10,623 nt of DNA. Source: DAIOHQ01 sp036744635. Lineage in GTDB: Bacteria; Planctomycetota; Phycisphaerae; Tepidisphaerales; Tepidisphaeraceae. The position numbers were made by a program, and so were the translations under genes. Shown here one piece after another: positions 1 through 6,460 of this stretch; the stretch's first letter is position 1; each line of letters opens with the position of its first letter. The DNA is taken from the NCBI GenBank assembly GCA_036744635.1, contig DAIOHQ010000177.1, forward strand, positions 1 through 10,623, given 5' to 3'. Below the pieces are notes generated by a model that saw nothing but the letters and a program-made list of their open reading frames with translations, searched no databases and was not told the DNA's origin.

Positions 1-2088
1 CCCGCCACCCTTGCCCCGACCGCGCCGGCCGCGCCCACCGCGCCGCCTTCGCCGCCCTTCCCCCTCCTGCTCGCGGCCGCCCTCGCGATCGCGATTTACA
101 TTGACGCCGCCATCCCGCTGGATCTGGCTTGGCAGAGGGGCGCGCGGCTTGGCTTCCATGGTTGCCTGCGGCATCTCTTCGGCTTCGCCATGCTCCTCTT
201 GCGCTTCTGATTCCTCCGCGCGATCTTCAACTGGCCCGGCAGACGCAACCACCTCGGCTGTCGGTGAAACCTGTTCCTCAATCTCCTCTTCACGGCGCTC
301 GACATCCTCCTCAACACGGTCCATATCGAAGCGATCCTCCGCATCCGCTTCCTCGTCGCGGCGCTGCGGCGGCTGCGGGCGCTGTTGCGGCTGGCTTGGC
401 CGGCCACCGCGGCCGTCATCCGACCGCCCCTGCCCTCCGCGTCCTCTGCCTCCGCCCTGCGATCCGCCGCGTCCGGCCGGCGCCGCCAGTCGTCCCTGCG
501 GCGGATGGGGACGGGTGTTCAATTGCGTCGTATGCGGCTGCTGCGCCATCACCGACGAGAGCTCCTCGATGATCACCAGGCCATCGCGGATGTCGAACAG
601 GTTCAGCCGCATCTCATCCAGCCCAAGGGTCACGTCCGGCCGGACGATAATCCGCCGCCCCTCGGTCTCCAGGTCCGCCAGTTGCCGGCGGTTGCGATTG
701 TTCAGATAGTTCGTCACATCAGGGCAGACGGTCAATTCGATCCGCGCCACCCGCGCATCGCTCACCGCGATTGCCAGCCGGCGCATCACGTCCAGGCTCA
801 TGCTCTCGGGCGTCTTCACCAACCCGGCGCCTTTGCAGTGCGGGCAGTCGAAATAGATCGAGCGCTTCAGCGATGGCCGCATGCGCTGGCGGGTCAGCTC
901 GATGATGCCGAACTGGCTCATGTTCAACACCTTGGTCTTGGCCCGGTCGCGCTTGAAGTTGTCGTGCAGGCACTTTTCCAGCTCGCGGCGATGCCGCTCG
1001 TAGCGCAGGTCGATGAAGTCGCAGATAATCACGCCGCCGAGGTCGCGCAGCTTGAGCTGGCGGGGAATTTCGTCGGCGGCCTCCATGTCGGTCTTGAATG
1101 CCGTGGTCTCGGCATCGTTGTGATCGCGGAATTTCCCGCTGTTCACGTCGATGGCGACGATGGCTTCGGTCGAGTCGATCACCAGCGACCCGCCGCTGGG
1201 CAGCGGCACGTGCCGGCTGTACATCAGCTCGATTTCCTTCTCGACGCCGGCCTTGTGGAACAGCGGAATGCCGTCCTCGTACAGCTCCACCTTGTTCTTC
1301 GAGCGCGGGTTGGCCAGCTTGATTACTTCCTTGATGCGCTTGGCGACTTCTTTGTTATCCACCACGATGCGGTCGACGTCGCTGGTGAAGACATCGCGCA
1401 CGGTGCGGGTCACCAGATCGCCTTCGGTGTACAGCTCCATCGGCCCGGGGCCGGAGGTGCGTTTCTTTTCGATCTGCAGCCAAAGCCGGGTGAGGTAGGT
1501 CAGGTCGCGCTGGATTTCGGTCTTGGACTTGTCGATGCCGGCGGTGCGAATGATGAAACCGACATCCTTGGGCGGCTTGAGGGAATCGAGAATCTGCCGC
1601 AGGCGGCGGCGCTCCTCTTCATCCTCGATCTTCTTGCTGACGCCCATCTTTCCCATTCCCGGCATCATCACGATGATGCGCCCGGGAATGGACAGATAGG
1701 TGCTGAGGGTCGGGCCCTTCGTGCCGATTCCTTCCTTGATGATCTGCACCACGATCTCATCGCCGCGGCGCAGGCAGCGCTGGATGGGCGGGCGATCGCG
1801 CCGGGCCATTTTGCGGCCGACGCTTTCCTGAATGTCATCCCCGCGCCGGCCGAAGTAGGTCGGCATCAGATCGGAGATGTGCAGGAATCCGTTGCGCCCC
1901 AGCCCAAAGTCGACAAACGCCGCCTGAATCGACGGTTCGACGTTGGTGACGCGTCCTTTGTAGATGTTGCCGACGTGTGAAGTGGAGCTGGTTCGCTCCA
2001 TGTAAAGCTCATCGAGCTTTCCGTCTTCCAGGATGGCGATGCGGCACTCTTCGCCTTCCGAGACGTTAATCAACATTTCTTTTGCCAT
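1..2088 (-). CDS. rng: Ribonuclease E/G family endoribonuclease (3' end beyond the window)
   Basis: Endoribonuclease that cuts single-stranded AU-rich RNA in mRNA decay and rRNA/tRNA processing. The 696 visible residues align well with the catalytic half of RNase E. An S1 domain spans about residues 38-131, starting GNIYKGRVTNVEPS. The DNase I-like domain holds both metal-binding aspartates, D314 (AIDVNS) and D357 (CDFIDL), 43 residues apart as in E. coli RNase E (D303/D346). The zinc-link is C415-PH-C418. After about residue 535 the chain becomes low-complexity: a Gly/Arg/Gln/Pro stretch, an acidic part (about 577-636), then an Arg/Gly-rich basic tail still open at base 1. The ATG at 2088 gives the expected N-terminus but has no Shine-Dalgarno sequence, and an inverted repeat ends 11 bases upstream. 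It is the last gene of the minus-strand string, after ptsI. The family is certain; whether to call it Rne or Rng is not settled. Confidence 0.97.
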   Translation of the reverse strand, partial: MAKEMLINVSEGEECRIAILEDGKLDELYMERTSSTSHVGNIYKGRVTNVEPSIQAAFVDFGLGRNGFLHISDLMPTYFGRRGDDIQESVGRKMARRDRPPIQRCLRRGDEIVVQIIKEGIGTKGPTLSTYLSIPGRIIVMMPGMGKMGVSKKIEDEEERRRLRQILDSLKPPKDVGFIIRTAGIDKSKTEIQRDLTYLTRLWLQIEKKRTSGPGPMELYTEGDLVTRTVRDVFTSDVDRIVVDNKEVAKRIKEVIKLANPRSKNKVELYEDGIPLFHKAGVEKEIELMYSRHVPLPSGGSLVIDSTEAIVAIDVNSGKFRDHNDAETTAFKTDMEAADEIPRQLKLRDLGGVIICDFIDLRYERHRRELEKCLHDNFKRDRAKTKVLNMSQFGIIELTRQRMRPSLKRSIYFDCPHCKGAGLVKTPESMSLDVMRRLAIAVSDARVARIELTVCPDVTNYLNNRNRRQLADLETEGRRIIVRPDVTLGLDEMRLNLFDIRDGLVIIEELSSVMAQQPHTTQLNTRPHPPQGRLAAPAGRGGSQGGGRGRGGQGRSDDGRGGRPSQPQQRPQPPQRRDEEADAEDRFDMDRVEEDVERREEEIEEQVSPTAEVVASAGPVEDRAEESEAQEEHGEAEEMPQATMEAKPRAPLPSQIQRDGGVNVNRDREGGREQEGEGRRRRRGGRGRRGRGKGGG

Positions 2089-2098
2089 GCAGTCTAGT

Positions 2099-2183
2099 GG
2101 GCAGTCGGCGGTGGGCAGTCGGCGGTGAAGCGGGAGACCTTGCTCAACCTGCTTTACCGCTGACTGCCGACTGCCGACTGCCG
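2099..2183. repeat. Long imperfect inverted repeat (type A) between ptsI and rng
   Basis: The left arm 2099-2131 and right arm 2151-2183 pair at about 28 of 33 positions around a 19-base loop. Both arms are built from short repeats of the unit GCAGTCGGCGGTG or its complement GACTGCC. The element fills nearly the whole gap between the ptsI stop (2193) and the rng start (2088). The same type occurs at 4308-4398. In RNA either strand would fold into a strong hairpin. There is no following U-tract on the minus strand, so a simple intrinsic terminator is not supported. Confidence 0.93.
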
Positions 2184-2192
2184 ACTCCCTTT

Positions 2193-3932
2193 CTAAAATG
2201 CCTCTGGGATGATCTTCCGCGTTTCTTCGCGCAGGAAGTGCACCACCTGTCGTTCGCTGTCGAAACTCATTACCTTGCGCGCCACCTGGCGCGCGTGTTC
2301 CATTGTGGTCGAGCGGATGATCTTCTTGACCTCCGGGATATCCGGGGCGTTCATCGAAAAGATCGAGAGTCCCAGCCCGAGCAGCAGAAGAGTGTACAGC
2401 GGCTCGCCGGCCATTTCACCACAAACGCTCACGCTGATCGAATTTCTCGACCCCGCCCGAATCACGTCGCGGATGAGCGAGAGCACCGCCGGATGCGCCG
2501 GGCAGAACAGTCCCGCCACCTTTTCGTTGGTCCGGTCCACCGCCAGTGTGTACTGTATGAGATCATTCGTTCCGATGGAGAAAAAGTTCACTTCCTTGGC
2601 AAAATGGTTGGCCATCAGCGCCGCCGACGGCACCTCGATCATGATGCCAATGGGTATCTCCCGGCGGAATTCCTGCCCCTCATCCTCGAGCTCTTCCATC
2701 ACGTCATTGAGCACCATCTTCGCCTGCCGCAGCTCCATCAGGGTGCTGATCAACGGGAACATGATCCGCACGTCGCCCATCACGCTGGCCCGCATGATCG
2801 CACGTAACTGCCGCTTGAACATGGGGATATCGTGCAGGCACATGCGGATCGAGCGGTCTCCCAGGAACGGGTTGCGTTCGGGGCTGGCGGCTTTTTCCTG
2901 GGTGTATTTGTCGGCGCCGAGGTCAAGCGTGCGGATGACCAATGGCCGGCCGCCCAAGCGTTTGAGGACATCGACATACGAATTGAAATGGTCCTGCTCA
3001 GTCGGTTCGCAGGCGCTGGCCAGATAGAGAAATTCCGTCCGGTACAGGCCGATTCCCTGTGCCCCGCGCATCAGGGCATCATCCGCCTCTTCGGGAAACT
3101 CGATGTTCGCCTGCAGGCTGACGACGTGCCCATCCAAGGTCTCGGCGGGCAGCTCGCGCAAGGCCGACAGCTCGTGTTCCAGCCGGACCAGCTTTTTTTC
3201 GAATTCGCGGTGCTCGGCCAGTTGCTCTTCATCGGGATTGATGATCACCACGCCGCGATTGCCGTCGATGATGACCATGTCCCCGCCGGAGACTTCCGAG
3301 GTGATGTTCCCCAGGCCCACCACCGCCGGTATTCCCATGGCGCGAGCCACGATGGCGGTGTGGCTGGTGCGCCCGCCGGCGTCGGTGGCGAAGCCGCGCA
3401 CGTGCAGCCGGTCCAAAGCCGCCGTCTGGCTGGGCAGCAGGTCGTGGGCGATGATCACCACATCCTGCGTCAGGTGGGTCATGTCCTCGTGCTTCTGGCC
3501 GATCAGGTTGTGCAGCACCCGCCGCTCGATGTCGTAGATGTCCTTGACACGGTCCGACAGATACTTGTCCGACATGGCCAGGAAATTCTGGGCATAGCGG
3601 CGCATCACCACGCTGACGGCGTATTCGGCGGTGGTCTGCTGCTTGCGAATCTCGTCGGCAAATGCCTTCAGCAGCGCCTTGTCGCGCAGCATTCCCAGGT
3701 GAAAGTCGAAGATCGCCCCGATCTCCTTGCCGTGTTTTTTTGCGAACTCATCGCGCACGCGCGTCAGGTCCGCCAAACTCCGCGCGATCGCCTCGTCCAT
3801 CCGGGAAATCTCTGCCGGCACCTGTCCCGCCTCGACATGGCGCCTGGGTATGAGCAGATCCTCCGCGTCCAGCACGATGGCCGTGCAGATGACGATGCCG
3901 GGAGAAACGCCTATGCCCTTCTTGATTTCCAT
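2193..3932 (-). CDS. ptsI: PTS enzyme I (phosphoenolpyruvate-protein phosphotransferase)
   Basis: Cytoplasmic enzyme that takes phosphate from PEP onto a histidine and passes it to HPr. The 579 residues match the usual length of about 575. The phosphohistidine is H191 in GGRTSHTAIVARAMGIPAVVG-like sequence. PEP and metal contacts are R298 (LYRTEFLYL), R334 (VIRTLDLGADK), E433 (MIEVPSA) and D457 (SIGTNDLIQYTLAVDR); the catalytic C504 is in VCGEMAGE. There is no N-terminal GAF domain, so it is an EI-type rather than EI-Ntr (PtsP) protein. The reading frame stays open upstream to 4031, but that extension translates the inverted repeat at 3952-4009 and is not typical of the family. The ATG at 3932 (MEIKKGIGVSPG) is the normal EI start and has AGGAG 13 bases upstream. 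It lies directly after hpr and before rng on the same strand. Confidence 0.98.
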   Translation of the reverse strand: MEIKKGIGVSPGIVICTAIVLDAEDLLIPRRHVEAGQVPAEISRMDEAIARSLADLTRVRDEFAKKHGKEIGAIFDFHLGMLRDKALLKAFADEIRKQQTTAEYAVSVVMRRYAQNFLAMSDKYLSDRVKDIYDIERRVLHNLIGQKHEDMTHLTQDVVIIAHDLLPSQTAALDRLHVRGFATDAGGRTSHTAIVARAMGIPAVVGLGNITSEVSGGDMVIIDGNRGVVIINPDEEQLAEHREFEKKLVRLEHELSALRELPAETLDGHVVSLQANIEFPEEADDALMRGAQGIGLYRTEFLYLASACEPTEQDHFNSYVDVLKRLGGRPLVIRTLDLGADKYTQEKAASPERNPFLGDRSIRMCLHDIPMFKRQLRAIMRASVMGDVRIMFPLISTLMELRQAKMVLNDVMEELEDEGQEFRREIPIGIMIEVPSAALMANHFAKEVNFFSIGTNDLIQYTLAVDRTNEKVAGLFCPAHPAVLSLIRDVIRAGSRNSISVSVCGEMAGEPLYTLLLLGLGLSIFSMNAPDIPEVKKIIRSTTMEHARQVARKVMSFDSERQVVHFLREETRKIIPEAF

Positions 3933-3951
3933 GACAATCGGCCAGCTCCTG

Positions 3952-4009
3952 GTAGGGTGGGCGTACTCGCCCACCATTGCATCACGGTGGGCGAGTACGT
4001 CCACCCTAC
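3952..4009. repeat. Near-perfect inverted repeat (type B) between hpr and ptsI
   Basis: Arms 3952-3975 and 3986-4009 are 24 bases each and pair at 23 of 24 positions around a 10-base loop (ATTGCATCAC). The core of the arm is GGTGGGCGAGTACG and the outer end is GTAGGGTGG. The element begins 8 bases after the hpr stop codon and ends 19 bases before the ptsI start, so it occupies most of that gap. Its sequence is unrelated to the type A repeats that flank the neighbouring genes. It resembles dispersed intergenic palindromes of planctomycete-like genomes (from memory, not searched). Confidence 0.95.
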
Positions 4010-4017
4010 GGTCACTC

Positions 4018-4299
4018 CTACTCCTCTCCAAACTTGCTCTCGAACAATTCCGCCAGCTTCTGCGCCGCGGTTTCGGCGTCTTCTCCCTCGGCCACGATCC
4101 GCATCGGGGTTCCTTCGACGGCGGCGAGGATGATCATCTGCATCACGCTCTTGCCGTCGGCCTCCGCGGGTTCCTCGCCGCCTTTGTAGACGGTGATATT
4201 CGACGAGAACTGGTTGGCCAGATCGACGAACTGCATCGCCGGACGGGCGTGCAGCCCGAGCTTGTTGCTCACGTTCACTTCGCGGGAAGCCGTTGGCAT
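4018..4299 (-). CDS. ptsH: HPr phosphocarrier protein
   Basis: Small cytoplasmic carrier of 93 residues that accepts phosphate from enzyme I and hands it to EIIA proteins. The active-site histidine is H17 in NKLGLHARPAMQFV. The second hallmark, GKSVMQMIILAA, puts Ser51 after Lys50 at the place of the regulatory serine of Gram-positive HPr (Ser46). Phosphorylation by an HPr kinase is therefore possible, though no such gene is in view. The C-terminus AAQKLAELFESKFGEE is a normal HPr end helix. The ATG at 4299 has no Shine-Dalgarno site, and a type A repeat starts 8 bases before it. It is flanked by a PtsN-type EIIA upstream and ptsI downstream. An NPr-like role (PtsO) is an alternative because of the ptsN context. 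Confidence 0.96.
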   Translation of the reverse strand: MPTASREVNVSNKLGLHARPAMQFVDLANQFSSNITVYKGGEEPAEADGKSVMQMIILAAVEGTPMRIVAEGEDAETAAQKLAELFESKFGEE

Positions 4300-4307
4300 T
4301 GTTGCTT

Positions 4308-4398
4308 AGTCGGCAGTCGGCAGTGGGCAGTCGGCAGTGAAGCTGNNNNNNNNNNACGTTTCTTTCCACTGCCGACTGCCCACTGCCGACCGCCGACT
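4308..4398. repeat. Long inverted repeat (type A) between ptsN and hpr, interrupted by an assembly gap
   Basis: Arms 4308-4339 and 4367-4398 are 32 bases each and pair at 31 of 32 positions. Each arm holds three AGTCGGC-type units spaced 7-11 bases apart, as in the copy at 2099-2183. The loop contains the ten unknown bases. The right arm ends three bases from the ptsN stop codon and the left arm starts eight bases from the hpr start, so the element fills the gap. The arm is better conserved than that of the copy downstream of ptsI. Confidence 0.95.
4346..4355. other. Assembly gap (10 unknown bases)
   Basis: Ten Ns lie in the loop of the type A inverted repeat. The true length and content are unknown; ten is probably a placeholder. 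A hairpin this strong, present in several copies, is a common cause of broken assemblies. The flanking genes hpr and ptsN are both intact, so order is probably right but distance is not certain. Confidence 0.98.
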
Positions 4399-4401
4399 TC
4401 C

Positions 4402-4869
4402 TTATTTGCCCTGATCGGCTTCGTCCAGCAGATCGACAATTGTTTCCCGCGTGGCGCTTTGCCGCAGGAAGCGCCGGAACATGTCCTTCTGAAGATTGCT
4501 GAAGATGATGTTCATCGCCTGCAGGTGCTGCTGCGGCTGGTTCTCCGGCGAAAGCAGCAGCACGATGCTGTACACCGGCTGGTGGTCGAGCGCCGCGAAG
4601 TCGATCCCGGCAGCGCTGCGCCCCAGCGTCCCGGCCATCTTCTTCACCTTGGGGTGCTTGACGTGCGGAACCGCAACCCCTTTGCCGAAGCCGGTGGAAC
4701 CATTCTGCTCGCGCTTGATCAGCGCTGCCACCACTTCCTCAACCGCATCGGGCGGCATCGCCCCGGCCGCCGCCAGCGACGTCACAAGCTCGCGCAGGGC
4801 CTCGTTGCGCTCCGTGGCCGCCAGCTCGGGGACAATCGCCTCCGTCACTATGAATTCTTTCAACTTCAT
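4402..4869 (-). CDS. ptsN: PTS EIIA component of the fructose/nitrogen-regulatory (PtsN) type
   Basis: Cytoplasmic EIIA domain of 155 residues that takes phosphate from HPr. The active-site histidine is H69 in FGKGVAVPHVKHPKVKK, and the later SIVLLLSPENQPQQHLQAM segment matches the conserved EIIA core. The protein is a lone EIIA with no EIIB or EIIC domain and none nearby, which favours a regulatory PtsN-like role over sugar uptake. The ATG at 4869 (MKLKEFIV) is preferred: the frame is open to 5082, but the extra part overlaps hpf and has no family similarity. GGAAAGG stands about 10 bases upstream. It lies 77 bp after hpf, echoing the hpf-ptsN order of proteobacterial rpoN operons. Which process it controls here is unknown. 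Confidence 0.95.
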   Translation of the reverse strand: MKLKEFIVTEAIVPELAATERNEALRELVTSLAAAGAMPPDAVEEVVAALIKREQNGSTGFGKGVAVPHVKHPKVKKMAGTLGRSAAGIDFAALDHQPVYSIVLLLSPENQPQQHLQAMNIIFSNLQKDMFRRFLRQSATRETIVDLLDEADQGK

Positions 4870-4890
4870 CGATGTTTGACCTTTCCACTC

Positions 4891-4912
4891 CGGCTTGCCG
4901 TCCGGCCAGCCG
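4891..4912. repeat. Short inverted repeat in the hpf-ptsN gap
   Basis: Arms 4891-4899 and 4904-4912 pair at 8 of 9 positions around a 4-base loop, just upstream of the ptsN ribosome-binding region. It is short enough to be chance in GC-rich DNA. There is no U-tract. Confidence 0.3.
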
Positions 4913-4946
4913 TAAACGCCAATCTCACTTTGTGCGCCGTCGCGGC

Positions 4947-5300
4947 CTACTGCATGGTGTCGGGGGCCGTGCTCTGCCGCATGTCGCGCTTGTCTTCTCC
5001 GATCGCGTGCTTGCGATTGCGGAACTTTTTCTTGTGCTCGCTGAGCTGCCGCTCCAGCTTGTCCATGCACCCGTCGATGCACGCATAGGCATCGCCGATG
5101 TCGTGATGGGCGATGAACATGTTCTTGTGTTCGGCGTTTACGATCATCTCCACCCGCGTGGCATCCTTGCCGTTGTCGAAGATCACCTCGATTTCCTGAA
5201 TCCGATCGTAGTATTTCACCAGCTTGCTCGCCTTCTGCTCGGCGTAGCTCTTGAGCGGGGGCGTCACTTCCATATGCCGCGAGGACACAGTCACAATCAT
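4947..5300 (-). CDS. hpf: Ribosome hibernation promoting factor, short form (HPF/RaiA family)
   Basis: Small protein of 117 residues that binds the 30S decoding channel and silences or pairs ribosomes in slow growth. The family fold is visible: an opening strand (MIVTVSSRHMEVTPPLKSYA), a helix with EQKASKLVKYYDRI, the strand EIEVIFDNGKDATRVEMIVNAEHKN, and a second helix DIGDAYACIDGCMDKLERQLSEHKKKFRNRK. It ends soon after, without the extra dimerisation domain of long HPF, so it should act like short HPF or YfiA. The ATG at 5300 has the clearest ribosome-binding site of the window, AAGGAGG four bases upstream. A 90-bp gap separates it from the DUF502 gene, and a TAGAAT box there may serve as its own promoter. 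It leads the ptsN-hpr-ptsI string. Confidence 0.96.
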   Translation of the reverse strand: MIVTVSSRHMEVTPPLKSYAEQKASKLVKYYDRIQEIEVIFDNGKDATRVEMIVNAEHKNMFIAHHDIGDAYACIDGCMDKLERQLSEHKKKFRNRKHAIGEDKRDMRQSTAPDTMQ

Positions 5301-5343
5301 AAGGCCTCCTTGTCAGGCAGAACCATATCCGAACCGGACAGCC

Positions 5344-5349
5344 ATTCTA
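5344..5349 (-). promoter_or_regulatory. Possible -10 box before hpf
   Basis: TAGAAT on the minus strand matches five of six bases of the -10 consensus and lies 43 bases before the hpf start, ahead of its strong ribosome-binding site. At 17-base spacing the -35 position (CGGTGA) is a poor match. It could start a transcript for hpf-ptsN-hpr-ptsI-rng apart from the DUF502 gene; weak evidence. Confidence 0.25.
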
Positions 5350-5390
5350 CTGCAAATCCCCCAATCTCACCGCGCTGCAAACTTTCCGTC

Positions 5391-6155
5391 CTAAACCACT
5401 CCCAGCGGCGGGGCAACGGCCTTTTCCGCCGGGGCGATCACGCCTCCGCTGATCAGCAGGCGCATCGCCTCTTCCACCGTCATCGGCAGCTCCACCACCT
5501 GCTGCCGCGGCACCACCAGGACGTATCCGCTGAACGCCGTCGGCGTCGAGGGCACGAAGACCGTGATCATCTCCTCCCCCACCGACTCGCTCAACAAACC
5601 CATCCCTCCGGTCACCAGTCCGATCGACCAGATTCCCCTGGCGTGCGGCTGCACCGCCACCACCCGGCTGGCCTGAAAGGCGCTGCTTTTCTTGTCGGCC
5701 AGCAGGAAATCCGTCACCTGCTTGACCGCCGGGTAAATCGCCCGCACCAGCGGAATCCGCATCACCCCCACCTCCGCCAGCCGCCATGCAGTCCGGCCGA
5801 TGATATGTCCCACGAACAGCCCCACCACATACACCAGCACCACCGCCAGCGCCACCCCCAGCAACTTCACCTGCCATTCCGCCAGGTGTACCTCGAAAAA
5901 CCAGTCGATGTACACTTTTGGCTGGTAGGGCAGCAGATTTTGCTGGCCAAGCGTCAACCACGTCCAGCGGATGGCCGCCACGATGTGCTGGCCGAGCGCC
6001 GTCCAGAGAAAGTTCCACACCCAGACGATCAGCCAGAGGGTAATCAAGGTGGGCAGCAGCGCCGCCAGCCCGCGCAGGAAAAACCGGCGGAAATCCTCGG
6101 CGAATCCCAGCCTGCGCTCCCGGCCGTAATGCAAGGTGTCGTGCTTCCAGGTCAC
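5391..6155 (-). CDS. DUF502 family integral membrane protein
   Basis: Membrane protein of a widespread family with no firm function in bacteria. The family landmarks are clear: a first membrane segment at about residues 26-53 (GLAALLPTLITLWLIVW), a second at about 96-118 (LLGVALAVVLVYVVGLFVGHIIG), then RIPLVRAIYPAVKQVTDFL, GIWSIGLVTGG, MITVFVPSTPTAFSGYVLVVPRQQVVEL, and the closing MTVEEAMRLLISGGVI. The start is uncertain. The frame is open to 6350, but the first 65 codons look like noncoding GC-rich sequence. A GTG at 6155, giving 254 residues and a GGGG five bases upstream, fits family length; a TTG a few codons later is also possible. It is 90 bp upstream of hpf on the same strand and may be the first gene of that transcript. 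Confidence 0.93.
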   Translation of the reverse strand: MTWKHDTLHYGRERRLGFAEDFRRFFLRGLAALLPTLITLWLIVWVWNFLWTALGQHIVAAIRWTWLTLGQQNLLPYQPKVYIDWFFEVHLAEWQVKLLGVALAVVLVYVVGLFVGHIIGRTAWRLAEVGVMRIPLVRAIYPAVKQVTDFLLADKKSSAFQASRVVAVQPHARGIWSIGLVTGGMGLLSESVGEEMITVFVPSTPTAFSGYVLVVPRQQVVELPMTVEEAMRLLISGGVIAPAEKAVAPPLGVV

Positions 6156-6356
6156 AAAGTCCCCGCCGCCTGCCGCGACGGCCGCTGCGCGCCCCGCCGC
6201 CTGGCGGCCGGCGTCGCGACATAAGATAAGTGCAAGCCATCTACTTCCATCAGGCGTCAGCGGTTGGCCAGCCCACCAGAACAAGTGATACACGCCCACG
6301 GAAAAAAGATCAACCAACCCCATTCCTCGCTTTCCGCCATGTGCCGCCACCGCAGG

Positions 6357-6396
6357 TTTGCGAAAATCTTAACAAGATCTCGCCTGATTTTTGCGA
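6357..6396. promoter_or_regulatory. Operator-like repeats upstream of the pseudopilin promoter
   Basis: TTTGCGA occurs twice (6357-6363 and 6390-6396), 33 bases apart, about three helical turns. Between them ATCTT-AAC-AAGAT (6366-6378) is a perfect inverted repeat, and GCGAAAATC/GATTTTTGC (6360-6368/6386-6394) forms an 8-of-9 inverted pair. The right half covers the -35 region of the promoter at 6407, where a repressor or activator could bind. This reads as a regulator site but no regulator is known. Confidence 0.35.
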
Positions 6397-6403
6397 TCCC
6401 AGT

Positions 6404-6412
6404 TGGTATAAT
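6404..6412 (+). promoter_or_regulatory. Extended -10 promoter for the pseudopilin-like gene
   Basis: TGGTATAAT combines a perfect TATAAT (6407-6412) with the TGn extension that lets sigma-70-type polymerase work with a weak -35. The -35 position at 17-base spacing (CTGATT, 6384-6389) matches only three bases. Transcription would begin near 6419, giving a leader of about 42 bases to the ATG at 6461 or 75 to the one at 6494. Confidence 0.6.
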
Positions 6413-6460
6413 CTGCGTATCGGTGGAGGGTGGTGGAACATTTCTGGATTAGCCTGCACT

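Larger units (their letters stand above)
6156..6460. other. Divergent intergenic spacer
   Basis: About 305 bp separate the divergent DUF502 and pseudopilin-like genes. The right part (6357-6412) holds palindromes and a strong plus-strand promoter, listed separately. For the minus strand only a vague AT-rich patch near 6219-6235 (TTGCACTTATCTTATG on that strand) resembles a promoter, without proper spacing. I see no RNA gene and no conserved ORF. Confidence 0.7.

Noticed and set aside
385..1980. Long plus-strand open frame opposite rng
   Set aside because: It is the antisense shadow of the RNase E/G gene. Its His/Ala/Gly/Arg-rich product matches no family, while the minus frame has full catalytic motifs.
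2099..2183. Intrinsic terminator after ptsI
   Set aside because: The stem is strong, but no U-run follows on the minus strand, and rng begins right after it.
3933..4031. N-terminal extension of ptsI through the type B repeat
   Set aside because: The added residues (VGEYAHPT type) are translation of the inverted repeat, and the ATG at 3932 gives the standard EI N-terminus.
2832..5088. Long plus-strand open frames opposite ptsI, hpr and ptsN
   Set aside because: They arise from GC-skewed codons of the minus-strand genes, carry no domain and translate through repeats and the assembly gap.
4872..6224. Plus-strand open frame opposite hpf and the DUF502 gene
   Set aside because: Its product is low-complexity His/Pro/Arg sequence; the two minus-strand genes have clear family motifs and, for hpf, a strong ribosome-binding site.
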